Shown here piece after piece: positions 32,048 to 43,600 of a DNA stretch of 64,000 bases. This stretch comes from Anthoceros angustus (lineage: Eukaryota > Streptophyta > Anthocerotopsida > Anthocerotales > Anthocerotaceae). The translations under genes and the position numbers were made by a program. The DNA lies in assembly GCA_010909165.1 (NCBI GenBank), contig VJWM01000302.1, positions 1-64,000 of the forward strand. Direction: 5' to 3'. Each line of letters begins with the position of its first letter. Position 1 is the stretch's first letter. The notes beneath the pieces are model-generated. The model saw nothing but the letters and a program-made list of their open reading frames with translations. It made no database searches and was not told the origin of the DNA.

Positions 32048-32311
32048 TGTGGACAACGGACTCTCCTTAGGGTTAGGAAATAGGTGTTTGATTTCGTAGG
32101 TATGGAGTGTAAAATAAAGCGGAAAGGGAGGAAGAACACGGATGGCACTCGGGGTGTACATGCACTCACGGACTCGGGGTGAGTAGCGGACCACAGAGCC
32201 CACTCAGGAGGACCTTGGACTACGCCGAGTATCGGGATAATCGGACCCCCCCTCGGATCAAATGGGACCGTCGCAAGTAAAGTAACTTAGAAGTTGGGCG
32301 TGAGTTAGGCA
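32048..32311 (+). repeat. E4 5' LTR and primer-site region
   Basis: 264 bp, from TGTGGACAACGG to AGTTAGGCA. It is followed by GGCGGTGCCAC, which corresponds to TGGTGCCACG in E7 and is a possible primer site. The matching E7 LTR is split by Copia-C. Confidence 0.6.
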
Positions 32312-32628
32312 GGCGGTGCCACATGGGACATGCGAGAGGAGGGCGGGCATCTGCGGACTAGGACCCGCGGGGTTGCCGATGGCGTTGGGTGCATTCACGC
32401 TCAGTACAGGTTCGGCGTAAGGTTAAATGCCTGTGGCATGGCGAGTAAGCGGAATCGTAAGGCGGGGAGTAGCGTATGCGGACCTCGGCGATTCACAGGC
32501 GGCGAAGGACACCCTCCGCTCATGCTACTCGGCGTCGCACAGGCTAGACCATTTCTCTTTGTGACCTCGCGCGGCATGATCTCGCGCTCGCCACCCCTCT
32601 GGCGCTATCTCTTGGGCACCCGGGCACC

Positions 32629-33471
32629 TTGGCAGCTCACCTTCGTGGTTGGAGGCGTGAGCAGCGAAGGCGTAGCGCCCGATTATCACAGACAATTGCC
32701 TACAGCGGAGGGGAAAGAAGGCGGCAATGGGACCCAAGAAGGCGGCGGAAGTGTAGAGCCACAGGCGCTGGTGGAGCGCAACATCGTCACCCGGAGATAT
32801 CCCGACTTGGACCACCGGTTGGCGGAGGCGGAGAGGACACAGTGGAGAAGTGGCACCTTGACATCTTGAGCGGTTTGGGACGTTTGGCATCACGTCGGAA
32901 TCAGAAGATCTTTGGCGTTGCCAATAAGAATGCGCTCAAGAGCCTAAGGAGGACCCGGAGGTGGACGTGGAGGTCTGAGGAGGTATGCCCGGTGGAGGAG
33001 ATTGGGGGTGTAGTTCCAGAGCCCCTCAAGGTGAGAGGGAAGGTGGAAGCGGCAAAGGCGGCGATGCTGAGGCCAGGGACCCAGCGGTCGTCCAATGGCT
33101 GGCTGATGTCGGACCTACTGGATAGGCGCGTGAGGGCAGTGGCTAAGGTCATTGTCCATTGGAACATGCTCACCAAGGTGGATCACCTTGGTGACAATCT
33201 GTTGGTTTTCCTGCACGCCCTCCAGCGAGGCAAACGGACCGATTGGGGAAGAATCATCCTCGCTCGGATCAATCAGGAAGCCAGGAAGCTACGGAGTGAG
33301 AAGCCGCCTCCTTCGGCGTTGTCCCCCTTCCTCATCCATGTGTGGGGCCACCTCAACCTCACGAAGGAGAGGAGGCAGGCGCTTGAGGAAAGGGGTGGCG
33401 GCACTGAGGCGGAGGCGGGAAGGGGTGGCGCCAGGCGAGCCCGGCCAGGCCAAGCAGGTCGGAGAAGATGA
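32629..33471 (+). pseudogene. E4 transposon-domain protein
   Basis: The frame is open for 280 residues, but homology to other E proteins begins only around 32860. The likely original start is the ATG at about 32728 (MGPKKAAE, compare basic starts of E6 and E7) in another frame. Around residues 155-235 it reads LLDRRVRAVAKVIVHWNMLTKVDHLGDNLLVFLHALQRGKR and then DWGRIILARI, which fits the pattern AKxWxxFVxxxLxPTSHxxxVxxxRAxLLxAIxxGxxID of the putative plant transposon domain. Low-complexity Glu/Gly/Arg follows. Other frames join near 33470 into a region matching E7 (RTPF...GGMGGYS). Confidence 0.5.
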
Positions 33472-34379
33472 TTGGGAGGATTCGGACTCCATTCGGAGCG
33501 GACACCCTCGCCGCCGGAGGTATGGGAGGATATTCCGCCTCCTCATTCAGTTCGAGACGGAGGCGGGCCTTGACGGGTGCACCCAGGAAGGGAGGCTGGC
33601 CCGTGGCGGCGCACGGCAACCCGCCACAACTCCGGCGGAGCCACGCGGGGGCAAGCAGTGATCAAGGCGGAAGGTGGCTCCCCTGCGAGCGCCAAGGCTT
33701 CCCGGTGCCTCTGCCTGCCTGGTGGGCGAAGGGAGGCGATAAGCGGCGAGGGGCGGCCCAAGGCGGGGGCCCTTTGGCGGCCACATCGAGCCCGTCATGT
33801 CTCCGGCGGGAAGGCAGCTAGCTCGAACTCCCTCACCCCCTCCGAGCCCAGAAAGAGGCGGAGAAGGTGGCGGCCAAGAGGGCCAAGGAAGGTGAGGCTC
33901 GGGACCTCATTTTCGAGACCTAAGAGGTCTGATTAGGTCCGAGAGAGCCCGGTCAGGACGCTCGACTCAGTATGGGTCCTTAGCGGGCCAAGGAGATGCC
34001 GCACCACAGCGGACTTCTTGGGTGCCTCACGGTGGCGGCCGTGGAAGAGACACGGCGGGTTTTAGCTACTCATGGGCATCTCTGGTCTCTGTGGGGCCCA
34101 GAGAGAAAGACCCGAGGAGGTAACAGGCGCATGGTGCTCCTCCGGGAAGCGGATGGAGGCGGCCAGGCAAGAGAAGGCGGAATCCCTCGAATTGAGGAGG
34201 AAGCCTGGGAGGCGGAAGCAGGAGAGTCTGGTCCATTCGGCAGGACCAGACCAAGGTCCTTCAGTTGTGAATGGTGAAGAGCCTGGGAGGCCCAAATGCA
34301 GGCGGACCTCTGCGAGAAGGAGGGAGTGGCCTTGAGCCGAGAGGAGGCGGAGGGCAAGCGGGAGAGGCCGGGACCTAGT

Positions 34380-35280
34380 TCAAAAAAAAATCAAGTTCGT
34401 GCTTCCTCTGGCTCTTTTGGGCTGGTTGCCCAAACTTTTGCATTCACATACTCCCTCCTCCTGTCGCGTCCTCGCAAACAAGCAGTGGTGAAGGTACTTC
34501 TTAACCTTCCACCCATTCACTCTAGTAGGCAGTAATTCTCCTCCCGGCACTCGCGATTGCGGATCCATTCTGGTATCGCCACCACCTCATAAGGTCCCAT
34601 CCATCTCGACCTAATCTTCCCAGAAGTCCAGTGCAAACTATCGTATAGGAGACAAATCCCGACCACAACCTCACCTTCCTCATCTTCCCATCATGCCGGT
34701 CTTTCCTGAGTTCTTGAATCCGCTGGGTTTCTTCTAAGGCGTCTTCTCTACGTTCCTCCTGTTCTACGAAAGACTCTAACCTAGCTACTTGACTATCTTC
34801 TACGGTCATTGTGGCGCGACTTTCGCTGACGGTCAACTGGGCGCGCACAATCCCGTGTCGTTGTAGTAAGGAGGTCCGTTCCCAAGAGAATGATAGGCTC
34901 CGTTGGCCACGTTTCAAGCGTTTCTCACCTCACGTAGTACCCGTCTTAGACTCCGCACACACATTCATCGTTTTCGACTTCGTATCATTCACCGGACGGG
35001 CCAGCGTGGCGACGTTTAAGGACCCGTTCGCGTCGTGTCATTCAAGTTGTCACTCGCCCTCTAGTCGTTCCTCTCATTCACACTTCACTCACTATCCTTG
35101 GGAAAAATCGCGTGGCTGCGTGATCGGGACCTCCTCCGCTTTGCTGGGCCTCCGTCCGGGCTCTACGCCCTCAGGAGTTCCCCTAGCTCCACCACGTTCC
35201 CGGTCAGGTGGCCTTTGGGTGTTGCTCGGGACAGCAAGTCGGGTGCCTTCCCTGCACACACCACCACGTTAGGGTCCGTC
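34380..35280 (-). mobile_element. Gy4: deletion derivative of a gypsy element
   Basis: On the minus strand an L-type LTR (about 35230-34813) is followed immediately by a frame at 34812-34540 that encodes the end of a gypsy integrase: ALEETQRIQELRKDRHDGK, then in a second frame LLYDSLHWTSGKIRSRWMGPYEVV. The KIRSRWMGPYEV segment is the GPY-type module. Primer site, gag and most of pol are deleted. The segment ends near 34380 at an A9 run next to E4. Confidence 0.6.
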
Positions 35281-36310
35281 ACGGGACCTTGATCGATCTC
35301 TCCGGGGCTGTCGGCTTGCTTTCGGATGACTCGGGACTCCGTTCGAAGGCACGCAAGGGCCGCAAGGCATCAACACCAAGAGAAAGATACTTTGCCGAGG
35401 CAGCCTCGGCCCTCTTGTCTCGCGAATGTCGGCGTCTTTGTCCCACCTATTGCAGCGTGGCCATTCGGTGTGCCCTAATCGGCCGCCTACCATCTTCGCC
35501 TCCCCTATCTCGTCGTCGGTAGTGGGCTGGGGATGCCTTGGTTCGCCTCGGCCGGTAACCCTCCTTGCCTGCGGGTGCGCCCCATGGATGATCCGGCGAA
35601 CCTTCCCCTTCCTAGACTGTCGAGGTTGGGCTCGGCGTGATCGGCCCGCACCACCACATCTTCCTCCTGGCCCGGTGGGTCCCCTCGATGGGGCCCGTGG
35701 CTGTTCCCCTTGCGTGAGTGGGAGGGGTCCCCCTCACCTCTGTCGGACCTGGAGGTCGGTCTCGGCTCCAGTCGGCAGTTCGAGACTTATTTCCCAGTCG
35801 GTCTTCCAAGTCGGTCTCATCTCGAGGTTACCCTCAAGGTCGAACACCAGTCATCCTCAAGTCCGGACCCCCAACCTCCGGACCACCTCTTGGAAGTGTC
35901 TCATGACCTCCTTCCATGGCGGATCCAGTTGGTTTCCTCCTTCCTCACCTCCTTGGGACCCTTGTCCCTATCCTCCTTGTTGATTGGTTGCGGCTGTCTT
36001 ACCTCCAAGTCGGTTGTGTTGGCGCGTCCTTGCTCCTCTGGGGCTCTTCTCCGCCCGCTGCCGTCGTCCCCAAGCAGGGGCCACCAAGGCCCCGTCTTTG
36101 TCCCCATGCCCTTCTTGCCAGACCTTGAGGTTCATCCGATTGCGGTGGCCGGGAAGCTTCGATGCCTTGAGGGCTCGGGGTAGTATGCGAAATCAGGTCC
36201 ATTCTTTGGATTGCCTTTTCCACACATGCGGGTGATACTCCCTTCGCCATAGGTGCTCACGAGGCTGACGTCTTGTCACGGCTTAGGTCCGTCTCCCTGC
36301 GTTTGTCGGT
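35281..36310 (-). repeat. E-type 3' sequence, no gene resolved
   Basis: The stretch is GC-rich. The boundary at 35220-35310 matches 15330-15400 in reverse. The part at 35740-35900 matches the repeated Arg/Pro tail of E2 (7826-7985) in reverse. It is probably the 3' end of another E2-type element on the minus strand. No frame is convincing as protein. Confidence 0.4.
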
Positions 36311-36319
36311 GGAGCCCGG

Positions 36320-37610
36320 TGTGGTAGGAAAACACAGGGCACTCGGTCCTCCCACTATGGCGGCCACACTTATCCCACTGTGTCGTTGGGTTTCGTCCCA
36401 TGAGACTTGTGTGAAAGTTCGAGGTCTTGTGATCACCAATCGCTACTGAGACACAACTCTCGGCCTTCTAAACAAAGGCGCCCTCTACTCTCCCTCTTCG
36501 CAGTGCACCGCACCTTTGCTTGAAAAATCGCCAATCCTCGACCTACAGCGACACAAACAATTGCGGTCGCCTCGGCGAGCCTATCACGGGCGCCGGGGAC
36601 CACAGCGATTTCGTCCCTACTTCTAAGACCACTCTTCTCCACTCGGGGCGCTCTTTTACTTGATTTGGGATTCGTCCCTTAGGCTGCACTGTGGCCTTCC
36701 ACTAACACCTACCTCTAATCCTCTACTCATCTTCTCATCTCCTCATCCTCTTCCTCCTATTCTAACCTCGATTCGGGCTTCGGGACTAGCCCTTACTGGC
36801 ACAGGTCGGCCTCCACCGGCAAGTTCTTCCTTGGGCGGTTGCTTGTGAGTTTGACACCACTCGGCGCCACGAGTCTTTCACATGGTGGTCTCCAGTGTTC
36901 ACAGGCATGCCACACACCCAAAGCAAAGCAATTTCACAACAACCATTCACAAAGCAACTCGTTTAGGCACGAGCAAGTCCTCCACCAACACTCAGACCAC
37001 GACTTCCTCTCTGCAGACTGCGTTGGCTCACGGTGCACGAAATTCCTCTGTAATGGCAAAGGACTCGATGAGGGTGGGCGCAGACATGATACTTTACTTT
37101 GTGAAATCCTCCTCCTCTTATAGGAGGCCTTCCACATACAACCTCCCTTAGGTGACCCTCTGCGGTCTATTCTAGTCCCACTATGATCCTTGTGTCTATC
37201 TCGATCCTTATCTTCTGGGGTGGTCTGACCATGTCTCTTGGGTGGTGACATACCTGCTTCTCCTTGCTCCTGTCCCTTCCCCAGATCTTGTCGCCTTCCT
37301 AATGTGTGGGGCAAGTACAATCCTGCCCCTTCCTCCATCTCCGCGGGGCGGCGCCTAAAGTCCTGTTACCTTCCATCAATCGCGCCCCCTCCCGCGCACC
37401 TAGGCGCCCTTTTCTCCAGCCTCCGCCGCCTGGTCGCGCCCCGTTCATCAGCACCCTACCGCGGTAGTCGGCGGACTACGTGTGTCTGATCCCTTTTCCT
37501 TCTTTCTCCATCGGTGAGGACTTCTGGGTCAAGATCTCCATTGCTCTTTGCCTTCTGTTTGGTTTGTCCATACCATAGAGCATCTTTAAAGAGTCTTCTT
37601 CCCCAATTGT
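36320..37610. repeat. Repeat R, copy 2: 3' region of E6
   Basis: It pairs with 26600-28050. The two copies differ chiefly by short deletions. As in copy 1, the region precedes coiled-coil sequence on the minus strand and holds no gene. Confidence 0.6.
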
Positions 37611-38122
37611 CACCATGTCTAACTTCTCGGGCCTTTTTGCATTGGTCTCTCTCGGCCCTGGCTCCTCCCTTATCGTGGGGAGGAACTTCTCACCCTCCTT
37701 CCTCGGGGTGGTCGTCCAGTCTCCTCCGGTGGGGTTGTCTCTCCCACCTCAGCTGCTCCTCGGTATACTACGGACCCCGGCTCCTTCATCCTCGGCCGGG
37801 CCTCCTCGGCCCGGCCCGCTCCCGCCCGCGGCACACCACCCCGGTAGTCGCGGACTAGGCGTGGTGCTACCAGTGGCGGACTACCGTGGTTGGTCACCAC
37901 CATGTAGGTTGACCCCGGAGGGCTGTCCCCCTCCTTGCTCTTGCGCCATCTTCCACCTTTGGCGCTCGGCCTCCCTCATCTCGACTCCTCAGTTCCTCGA
38001 GTCCATTTTGATGGCCTCATCAAAATCGGAGGCCTCTGGCTGCACTGTTCGACTCCTTCATCATCATGAGGACCCAATGTCCTCCTCTTGGCCGCAAGAT
38101 TTCATTGTTGGCCTTCAAAATT

Positions 38123-38932
38123 CTATTGTGGAGGTGAGCCCCAAGCTATGATATTGCATTTGGAGATCATCAATCTCGTGGGCCACTCTCCATCTTCACA
38201 CCTACCTTTGTAGGCGTCCCTTGAGGTGGTCAATTCCCCCACCTTGACATGGAGGGTCACATTCTCCTCCCTCACTTCCTTTAGCTGGCTGGCCAATTTT
38301 GCCTGAAGGGCGTAGTCTGCCCAAAATCGCCGCTTCCTTACTACCAGCATTCGGTGCACCACCTTCTTGTGATGCTCCTCCTCTTGGAACCTCCTTTGTT
38401 CCAGCTCAGCCATTTGCTTGGCAAACTTTTCCTTCTCTTCCTGCCAAGCAGTCCTCTCGCGCTCCATTTCTTGCAGTTGTAGGTCTTGAGCTTCTAGCTC
38501 CGAGCGCTTCTCCTCCAAATTGAACCTGATCCTTCGCAATTCCTCTTCCATGTCCCGGATCTTGATGGCTTGGGTAGCCATCACCTGCTCCTGCGCTTCC
38601 AATTGCTGGACCGCTATCTCTCTCCTAGCCTCTGTTTTGCCCTTTCGTTCTTGCTCTAATTGGGCAAAGTGCTCCTCATATACATCTCCATGAATCCCGT
38701 TGGGTGGTGCCGAATAGCCCTCTCTTGACTGCGACACCTTCCCTTCAGGACTTTGCCGCCGCTCATCCATGAGGCGTTGGAGCTTCTCTGACCTTTTCCG
38801 GTTTGGCTGCCTTCTCGTCGGACTCCATGGCCTCCAATTGCCATTTGGTCCCTGCCTTCCTCCCATGTCTTGGGCTTTCACTTCCTCTTGGCCCACAAGG
38901 AGGCTGCTAGTCTCTAGCCCCTTCAAATCCAC
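38123..38932 (-). CDS. E6 coiled-coil protein, 269 residues
   Basis: This is the best-preserved copy of the second E-family protein. From about residue 85 to 250 it is a near-continuous coiled coil rich in Glu, Lys, Gln and Arg (QEQVMATQAIKIRDMEEEL, EKRSELEAQDLQLQEMERER, KFAKQMAELEQRRFQEEEHH), ending in a hydrophobic/charged stretch (ADYALQAKLASQLKEVREEN). There are no enzymatic motifs. It follows the transposon-domain frame of E6 on the same strand after about 650 bp, in which one or more frameshifts may hide a continuous gene. A cytoskeletal or motor gene is unlikely because no other domain is present and the sequence recurs in several element copies. Confidence 0.5.
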   Translation of the reverse strand: MDLKGLETSSLLVGQEEVKAQDMGGRQGPNGNWRPWSPTRRQPNRKRSEKLQRLMDERRQSPEGKVSQSREGYSAPPNGIHGDVYEEHFAQLEQERKGKTEARREIAVQQLEAQEQVMATQAIKIRDMEEELRRIRFNLEEKRSELEAQDLQLQEMERERTAWQEEKEKFAKQMAELEQRRFQEEEHHKKVVHRMLVVRKRRFWADYALQAKLASQLKEVREENVTLHVKVGELTTSRDAYKGRCEDGEWPTRLMISKCNIIAWGSPPQ

Positions 38933-39581
38933 AGTGAGTGCTTCACAAGCACTCGGCCAATTCTCCTAGGGGTCCTAATTCCCTCACCTTCTTTGGAAAT
39001 TTCCAGCTCTCACGCCGTGGCCATCATGGCGGCCTTGGTCCCCTCACCGCTCCATCCGCTCTTCCTCCCAATGCGGTGGTGGCCTCGGCGCCCGCGCATG
39101 GCGCTTCTCTCCTTCCCTTCCCCTCCGCGGTTGCCACCGTGGGGTGCTGCTACCGGTGGGCTGTCCCCTCGGTGATGCTACCTACCCTCTGGCGGTGGTG
39201 ACTACCATGGTGGTCGCCCACCCTTGGGTGGGCGCCTCCCTGGGTGAGGTGCCGGGGTGCCTCTTAGGCACAAATGAGATGGTGGGGACTCCCCACCCTT
39301 GGAGCCATAGTTCTCCTCTCATAGAACCACTACTTGGCCTTCTTGGCGCTCTCCTTCTCCCTTGCTCTGTGGGAAAAGCCTCACTCCCGGTTGCCTCCAC
39401 TTCTCCTCCTCTAGCATGCTTGTGGAGTCGACCTCCCGTCTTCCGCAATGCAAAAGGCAAGGCCTTTCCAAGCTTGGTGGAGATGATGATCTCAGAAGGA
39501 TGCCAGCATCTTCAATTCCTTGAGAAGCCCTTCGGTTTCCACAAATGCACCAAATAGGTGCTGAGGTAGCTGGGCCCTTCC

Positions 39582-40283
39582 TCATCCACGAATTTGGCTT
39601 GAGGAGCTTTCTCGGTGGTGGATGTCCTCATTCATGGTGCAATCGCTTGGCTCCTCTTGAAATCTTCCACAAAATTGGAGGAAGTTGTGAAAATGCGTCC
39701 TTTGGTAATTTACCAACTGCACAATCTTTGCGAAGAGCCTCCACTTCAGCTCCTTGATGCTTTCTATCTTCCAGCCATTTTTGGCATGGGCCTTCACTCC
39801 TCCGTCCACCATGTCGAGGAGCTCCTGCGGAATTTCGGAAAGGGCCGTTCTCTTTCCTCCATTTGTCCTCTCGAGGAGGGCAATTCCAGAGCTCTCTTCC
39901 TCCGGTCTCCCATAGACCTGTCGAATGCTCCTTACGGTCCAGCAGCGGGGATCCGTTCGAGCATTTCTCTCCGGTAATGCGGCAAGGGCTGCCTCAGACT
40001 GATGAAGATTGATGAAACATTCTTCAATCAGCTCCAAATTGGTGTAGGCCCATTGGCGGCCATACACCCATCCCAATTGGATGTTATCCTCTTCTGCCCA
40101 CTGCCGAAAATCAACCAAATCCCGAGGGTTAAGCTGCCCAGCAAAGCAAGTGAATTGGGGCATCACAAGTTCACCTCCCCCTGGCGGCGCAGCCCCCGCT
40201 GCTGCCTTCTTTCCTTTTTCTCCTCGCGAGGAGGAGCCCTTGGCAGGCGGTTCCTTCCCCTTGCCTTTTCCAGCTCGAGGCAT
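39582..40283 (-). CDS. E6 transposon-domain protein, 233 residues
   Basis: This is the intact reference copy of the first E-family protein. The N-terminus is basic low-complexity (MPRAGKGKGKEPPAKGSSSR). Residues 45-140 carry the conserved core: FRQWAEEDNIQLGWVYGRQW, YTNLELIEECFINL and WTVRSIRQVYGRPEEESSG. Residues 155-205 carry LLDMVDGGVKAHAKNG and LFAKIVQLVNYQRTHF. Related proteins occur at 428-1023, 30366-31236, 32860-33471 and 42900-43600. The pattern resembles the putative plant transposon protein domain (PF20167-like); a profile search would decide. The start is the first ATG after an in-frame stop. Its role in transposition is not known. Confidence 0.55.
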   Translation of the reverse strand: MPRAGKGKGKEPPAKGSSSRGEKGKKAAAGAAPPGGGELVMPQFTCFAGQLNPRDLVDFRQWAEEDNIQLGWVYGRQWAYTNLELIEECFINLHQSEAALAALPERNARTDPRCWTVRSIRQVYGRPEEESSGIALLERTNGGKRTALSEIPQELLDMVDGGVKAHAKNGWKIESIKELKWRLFAKIVQLVNYQRTHFHNFLQFCGRFQEEPSDCTMNEDIHHRESSSSQIRG

Positions 40284-40299
40284 GGTGCCTTTCTCTTCT

Positions 40300-41260
40300 C
40301 CAAATGCTTCAAAGGAAGGGAATTACTCTCCGAATTGGCAATCTCGAGGCTTGCTCTCAAACGCTCCTTCTCCCAGTCAGCAAACCCCTCATGAGGCACA
40401 ATTCCCACGTTAGGCTTGATGACGCTCCTACACTGCTGCCAATTTTCCTTGCGATTCCTCTCTTCAGGGCGGGGTGCCGCCGATGGGTGGTCGAGGTCCT
40501 CCTCCCTTCAACCGTCAATTTCCTCAACCTTGCGCCTTCTGCCCTTGACGTCTCCTTCCAATGCTCGCGGCGTTGAGGAGACTTCCCTCCTCTGGTGGCG
40601 CACAGCGTTCGGCGTTCTTCTCTCTCCTTCCTCCTCTTGGCGCTCAACTTGTGGCTAGGGTTCTCCCTCCCCTTCAGCTGGCGCGCAATCTCCTTTCCCT
40701 CCTTCGCGCTCCGTAGCGATGGCGATGGCGTTGGTGATAGCAACCTTCCTTTTCTCCCTCCGCCTTACGCTCCAGCTCCAGTCCCAGTTCTTCGCGAAGT
40801 GAGGATGCCTCCGTTCAAGAGTTGGCGCCCAAGCACTTTGCCCTCTTGGATGCACCACAGAGTTCCCAACCCTGGATCTGGTTCAACATTCTAAATTACC
40901 TAAGCCTTCCTAAATTACCTATTTTCCTGCCTTATCCGCTTCCCCAAATTAGTCACCTTCTAATTAATCCTATTTATCTACTCCCCTATTGGTGAGCATA
41001 TATAGTGGATATCCCCTCATATTAATTTCTTTTTCCAGGTTAGTCAACCTACGTGATGCACTTACCACGGTGGTGCTTCTTTTCCGGCGTGGTGTGGCGA
41101 CCTACGGGTAGTCACGACCTACCGACTTCGGTGCCCTCACGCGCCAAATGCGCGTTTTGTTCTTCTTCACAGGATATCCTTTTCACTTCCTAACAATATT
41201 TTACAACTCCTTCAAGATTCTCGGAAGTTTTCTTGGCATGTTCCTTTTCAATCGGTCTTA
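40300..41260 (-). repeat. E6 leader and LTR-like upstream block
   Basis: The part at 40300-40890 is GC-rich leader. Near 40820 the minus strand reads TTGGGCGCCAACTC, a possible primer site. The block at 40890-41260 pairs with 31700-32047 and includes the same TATATAG and GTGGATATCCCC words. No gene is seen. Confidence 0.45.
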
Positions 41261-42899
41261 GCGAAAAATCAAACACTTGTCCTTGGCGGTTTGAATGGTT
41301 GCCCAAACACTTTACGTTCCACACGAGTCTCGCGAGGACAGCCTCATTTTCTTGAATGGCGATGCTTTCATGCCTCGGCTCCGTCGTTTCAACTCATGCC
41401 CGACTTACGCCAGGCACGGCGTTCCCCCTGCTTTCATAGCTGGGCGGTAGCTTCTCTGCGTAGGCTCTTCTTCCGTTCATTCGGCACGGGCTCGCCATCT
41501 CTCTTTCGAGGCTGGCGATTCACTTGGTAGCGCTTCATCCAGTTCTTCTCCATCTGGCGTCTGCTCCTTGTTCCATGCCTTACCTCCTCGATGCCGGTGA
41601 GCGCTCTATCTCGCTCGTGATCGCGATCACCCGTGAAACCCGCGCTCGATTGTCTCTTAAATTGCGCTCAAGGTTTCCTGCGGTCTTCCATCTCTACCCG
41701 TTGCTCTTCCACCGCGCAAAGAGTCGGAGATCCTCCATCTCCTTATTGCTGGCCTCCTTCTCCCCTCATGACCCTAGCACCTCCGCCTCTGTTAGAGGCT
41801 AGCTGGCGGTCCTTGCCGTCTCCTCAGGTCAGGAGTCCCTTTAGTGATCACAGTCGGTTTTGGCACACTTCCTCTGCCGCCTTCACACCTCCCGCGGCTT
41901 GGTGTTGTTCGCCCTAACCCGCCTGAGGTGCCCTCTCACTTGCCCTCGGCCTCCTCTGCTTCCTTCTGCGCTGCCCCCTCCTTCTGGGTCCTCTGGTCTT
42001 GGGCCTCACAATGCGTGTGATTGTTCACTGGCGAAGGACCTTAATACAGTCTGCCCGAATGGACAGACCTCCTTGCCTCCCGCGCTTTCCCTCCTCAGTG
42101 GCGAGATTCGCCTTCTTCTTTGCCTCACAGGCCTCCATCGCTCACGGAGGAGCACCATCGCCTCCTTGTTGCCTCCACCTCAGGTCTTTTAGTCCCACGG
42201 GGCCAGGCGTCCATGGATGCCAAAACTCCCGCCGTGTCTCTTCCACGGCGCCCTGAGGCACCCAGAAGTCCGTCGTGGGTGCGGGCATCTCCCATCCAGG
42301 ACCGCCATAGTCCGGGCAGTCGGGCTCTCCGGACCTAATCGGGACCCTTAGGTCACAGTGCGAGTCAGGAGCCTCCTTGGCCCTCTTGGCGCCAATTCCT
42401 TCTCGCCCTCTTTCTCCACAGGGCTCGGAGGGTGAGGAGTTGAGAAGCGCGTTCCCTCTCCCGTCGGAGCAGGGCGGGCTCCGGATGTTGCGCGGTGGCC
42501 CCAGGCGTCCCTCTCTGCTCGCCTTCTGCCTCCTCTGCCTCTTGCCACTCAGGTGAGGCGGGCTGTGCGCTCCTTGGCGCTTTGTTGGTGGAGCCACCTT
42601 AGCCTCTTATTTTCGTTTCGTCCGGCGTGGCTCATTGCGGGTTGTGGCGGTTCTTTGGTGGCGTCGCCTTGACTCCCTTCCGTGGGTGCACCCGTCTGCT
42701 CGTCTCGGGAACCCGAGAAGGAGGCGGGAATATCCTCCCATACCTCTCGGGCGGCGGTGTCCGTTCCAGTCGAATGGAGTCCGGAATCCCCTCCCAATCA
42801 TCTTCCTCCCGGACCCGTTTGGCCTTGGGCGGTCGGACCGCCTCTGGCCTTCACCTTCACTCTGCCTTGGTGGTCGCCCAAGCGCTCCTCCTCTCCCTC

Positions 42900-43600
42900 C
42901 TTGAGGTTGGGGTAGCCCCACATGGATGAGGAAGGGGACAGCCGAAGGAGGCGGCTTCTCACTCCGTAGCTTCAGCTACAGGCAGTCAGGCGAGGATGAT
43001 TCCCCAATCGGTCCGTTTGCCTCGTTGGGCGTGCGGGAAAACCAGTTGTCACCAGGTGATCACCTTGGTGAGCATGTTCAATGGACAATGACCTTAGCCT
43101 TTGCCCTCACGCGCCTATCCAGTAGGTCGACATGACCATTGGACGACCGTGGGTCCACAGCCTCGGCATCGCTTCAGCTTCCACCTTCCTCTCACCTTGA
43201 GGGCTCGGAACTACACCCCAATCTCCTCCGAGGCGGTTGTATACCTCCCTCAGGACCTCCACGGTCCACCTCCCGGGGTCCTCCCTTAGGCTCTTGGAGC
43301 GTACCTCCTTATTGCAAGCGCCGGCATCTTCTGGCGTATTCACGGCAGGCGTGATCTTTGTCAAGCGTCAAGCTCTCAAAGATGTCAAGGTGCCACTTCT
43401 CCACCAGGTCCTGCCTCGCCAAGGTCAGTGGGATATCTCGGGTGGCGATGTTGCGCTCCACCGAGGCTCACACTTCGCCTTCTTGGGTCCCATTGCCGCC
43501 TTCTTTCCCCTCAGTGGGCAATTATGCATGATAAGCGGGCCTGCTCCTCTTCGCCCAGCGTTGCTCCAACCACAAGGTGAGCGGGTGCTGGGTGCGAGAT
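42900..43600 (-). pseudogene. E7 transposon-domain protein, frameshifted
   Basis: The minus-strand frame 43107-43364 reads DPGRWTVEVLREVYNRLGGD, matching the WTVRSIRQVYGR core of E6, then ERKVEAEAMP as in E4. The following 43080-42930 part matches the LTKVDHLGDN and SEKPPPS stretches of E4 at nucleotide level but in broken frames. It is clearly a dead copy. Confidence 0.5.

Larger units (their letters stand above)
32048..34370 (+). mobile_element. E4: non-autonomous LTR element, 3' end missing
   Basis: Its 5' LTR (32048-32311) matches the LTR of E7. Inside are a transposon-domain frame (32728-33471) and a charged, coiled-coil-like region (33840-34370). No gag knuckle, protease, reverse transcriptase or integrase is present, so mobility would need enzymes from another element. 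The 3' LTR is lost where Gy4 begins (about 34380). Confidence 0.6.

Noticed and set aside
38123-38932. Coiled-coil frame as a host motor or cytoskeletal gene
   Set aside because: There is no motor or other domain, and the sequence recurs at several loci next to the same transposon-domain protein, so it belongs to a repeat family.
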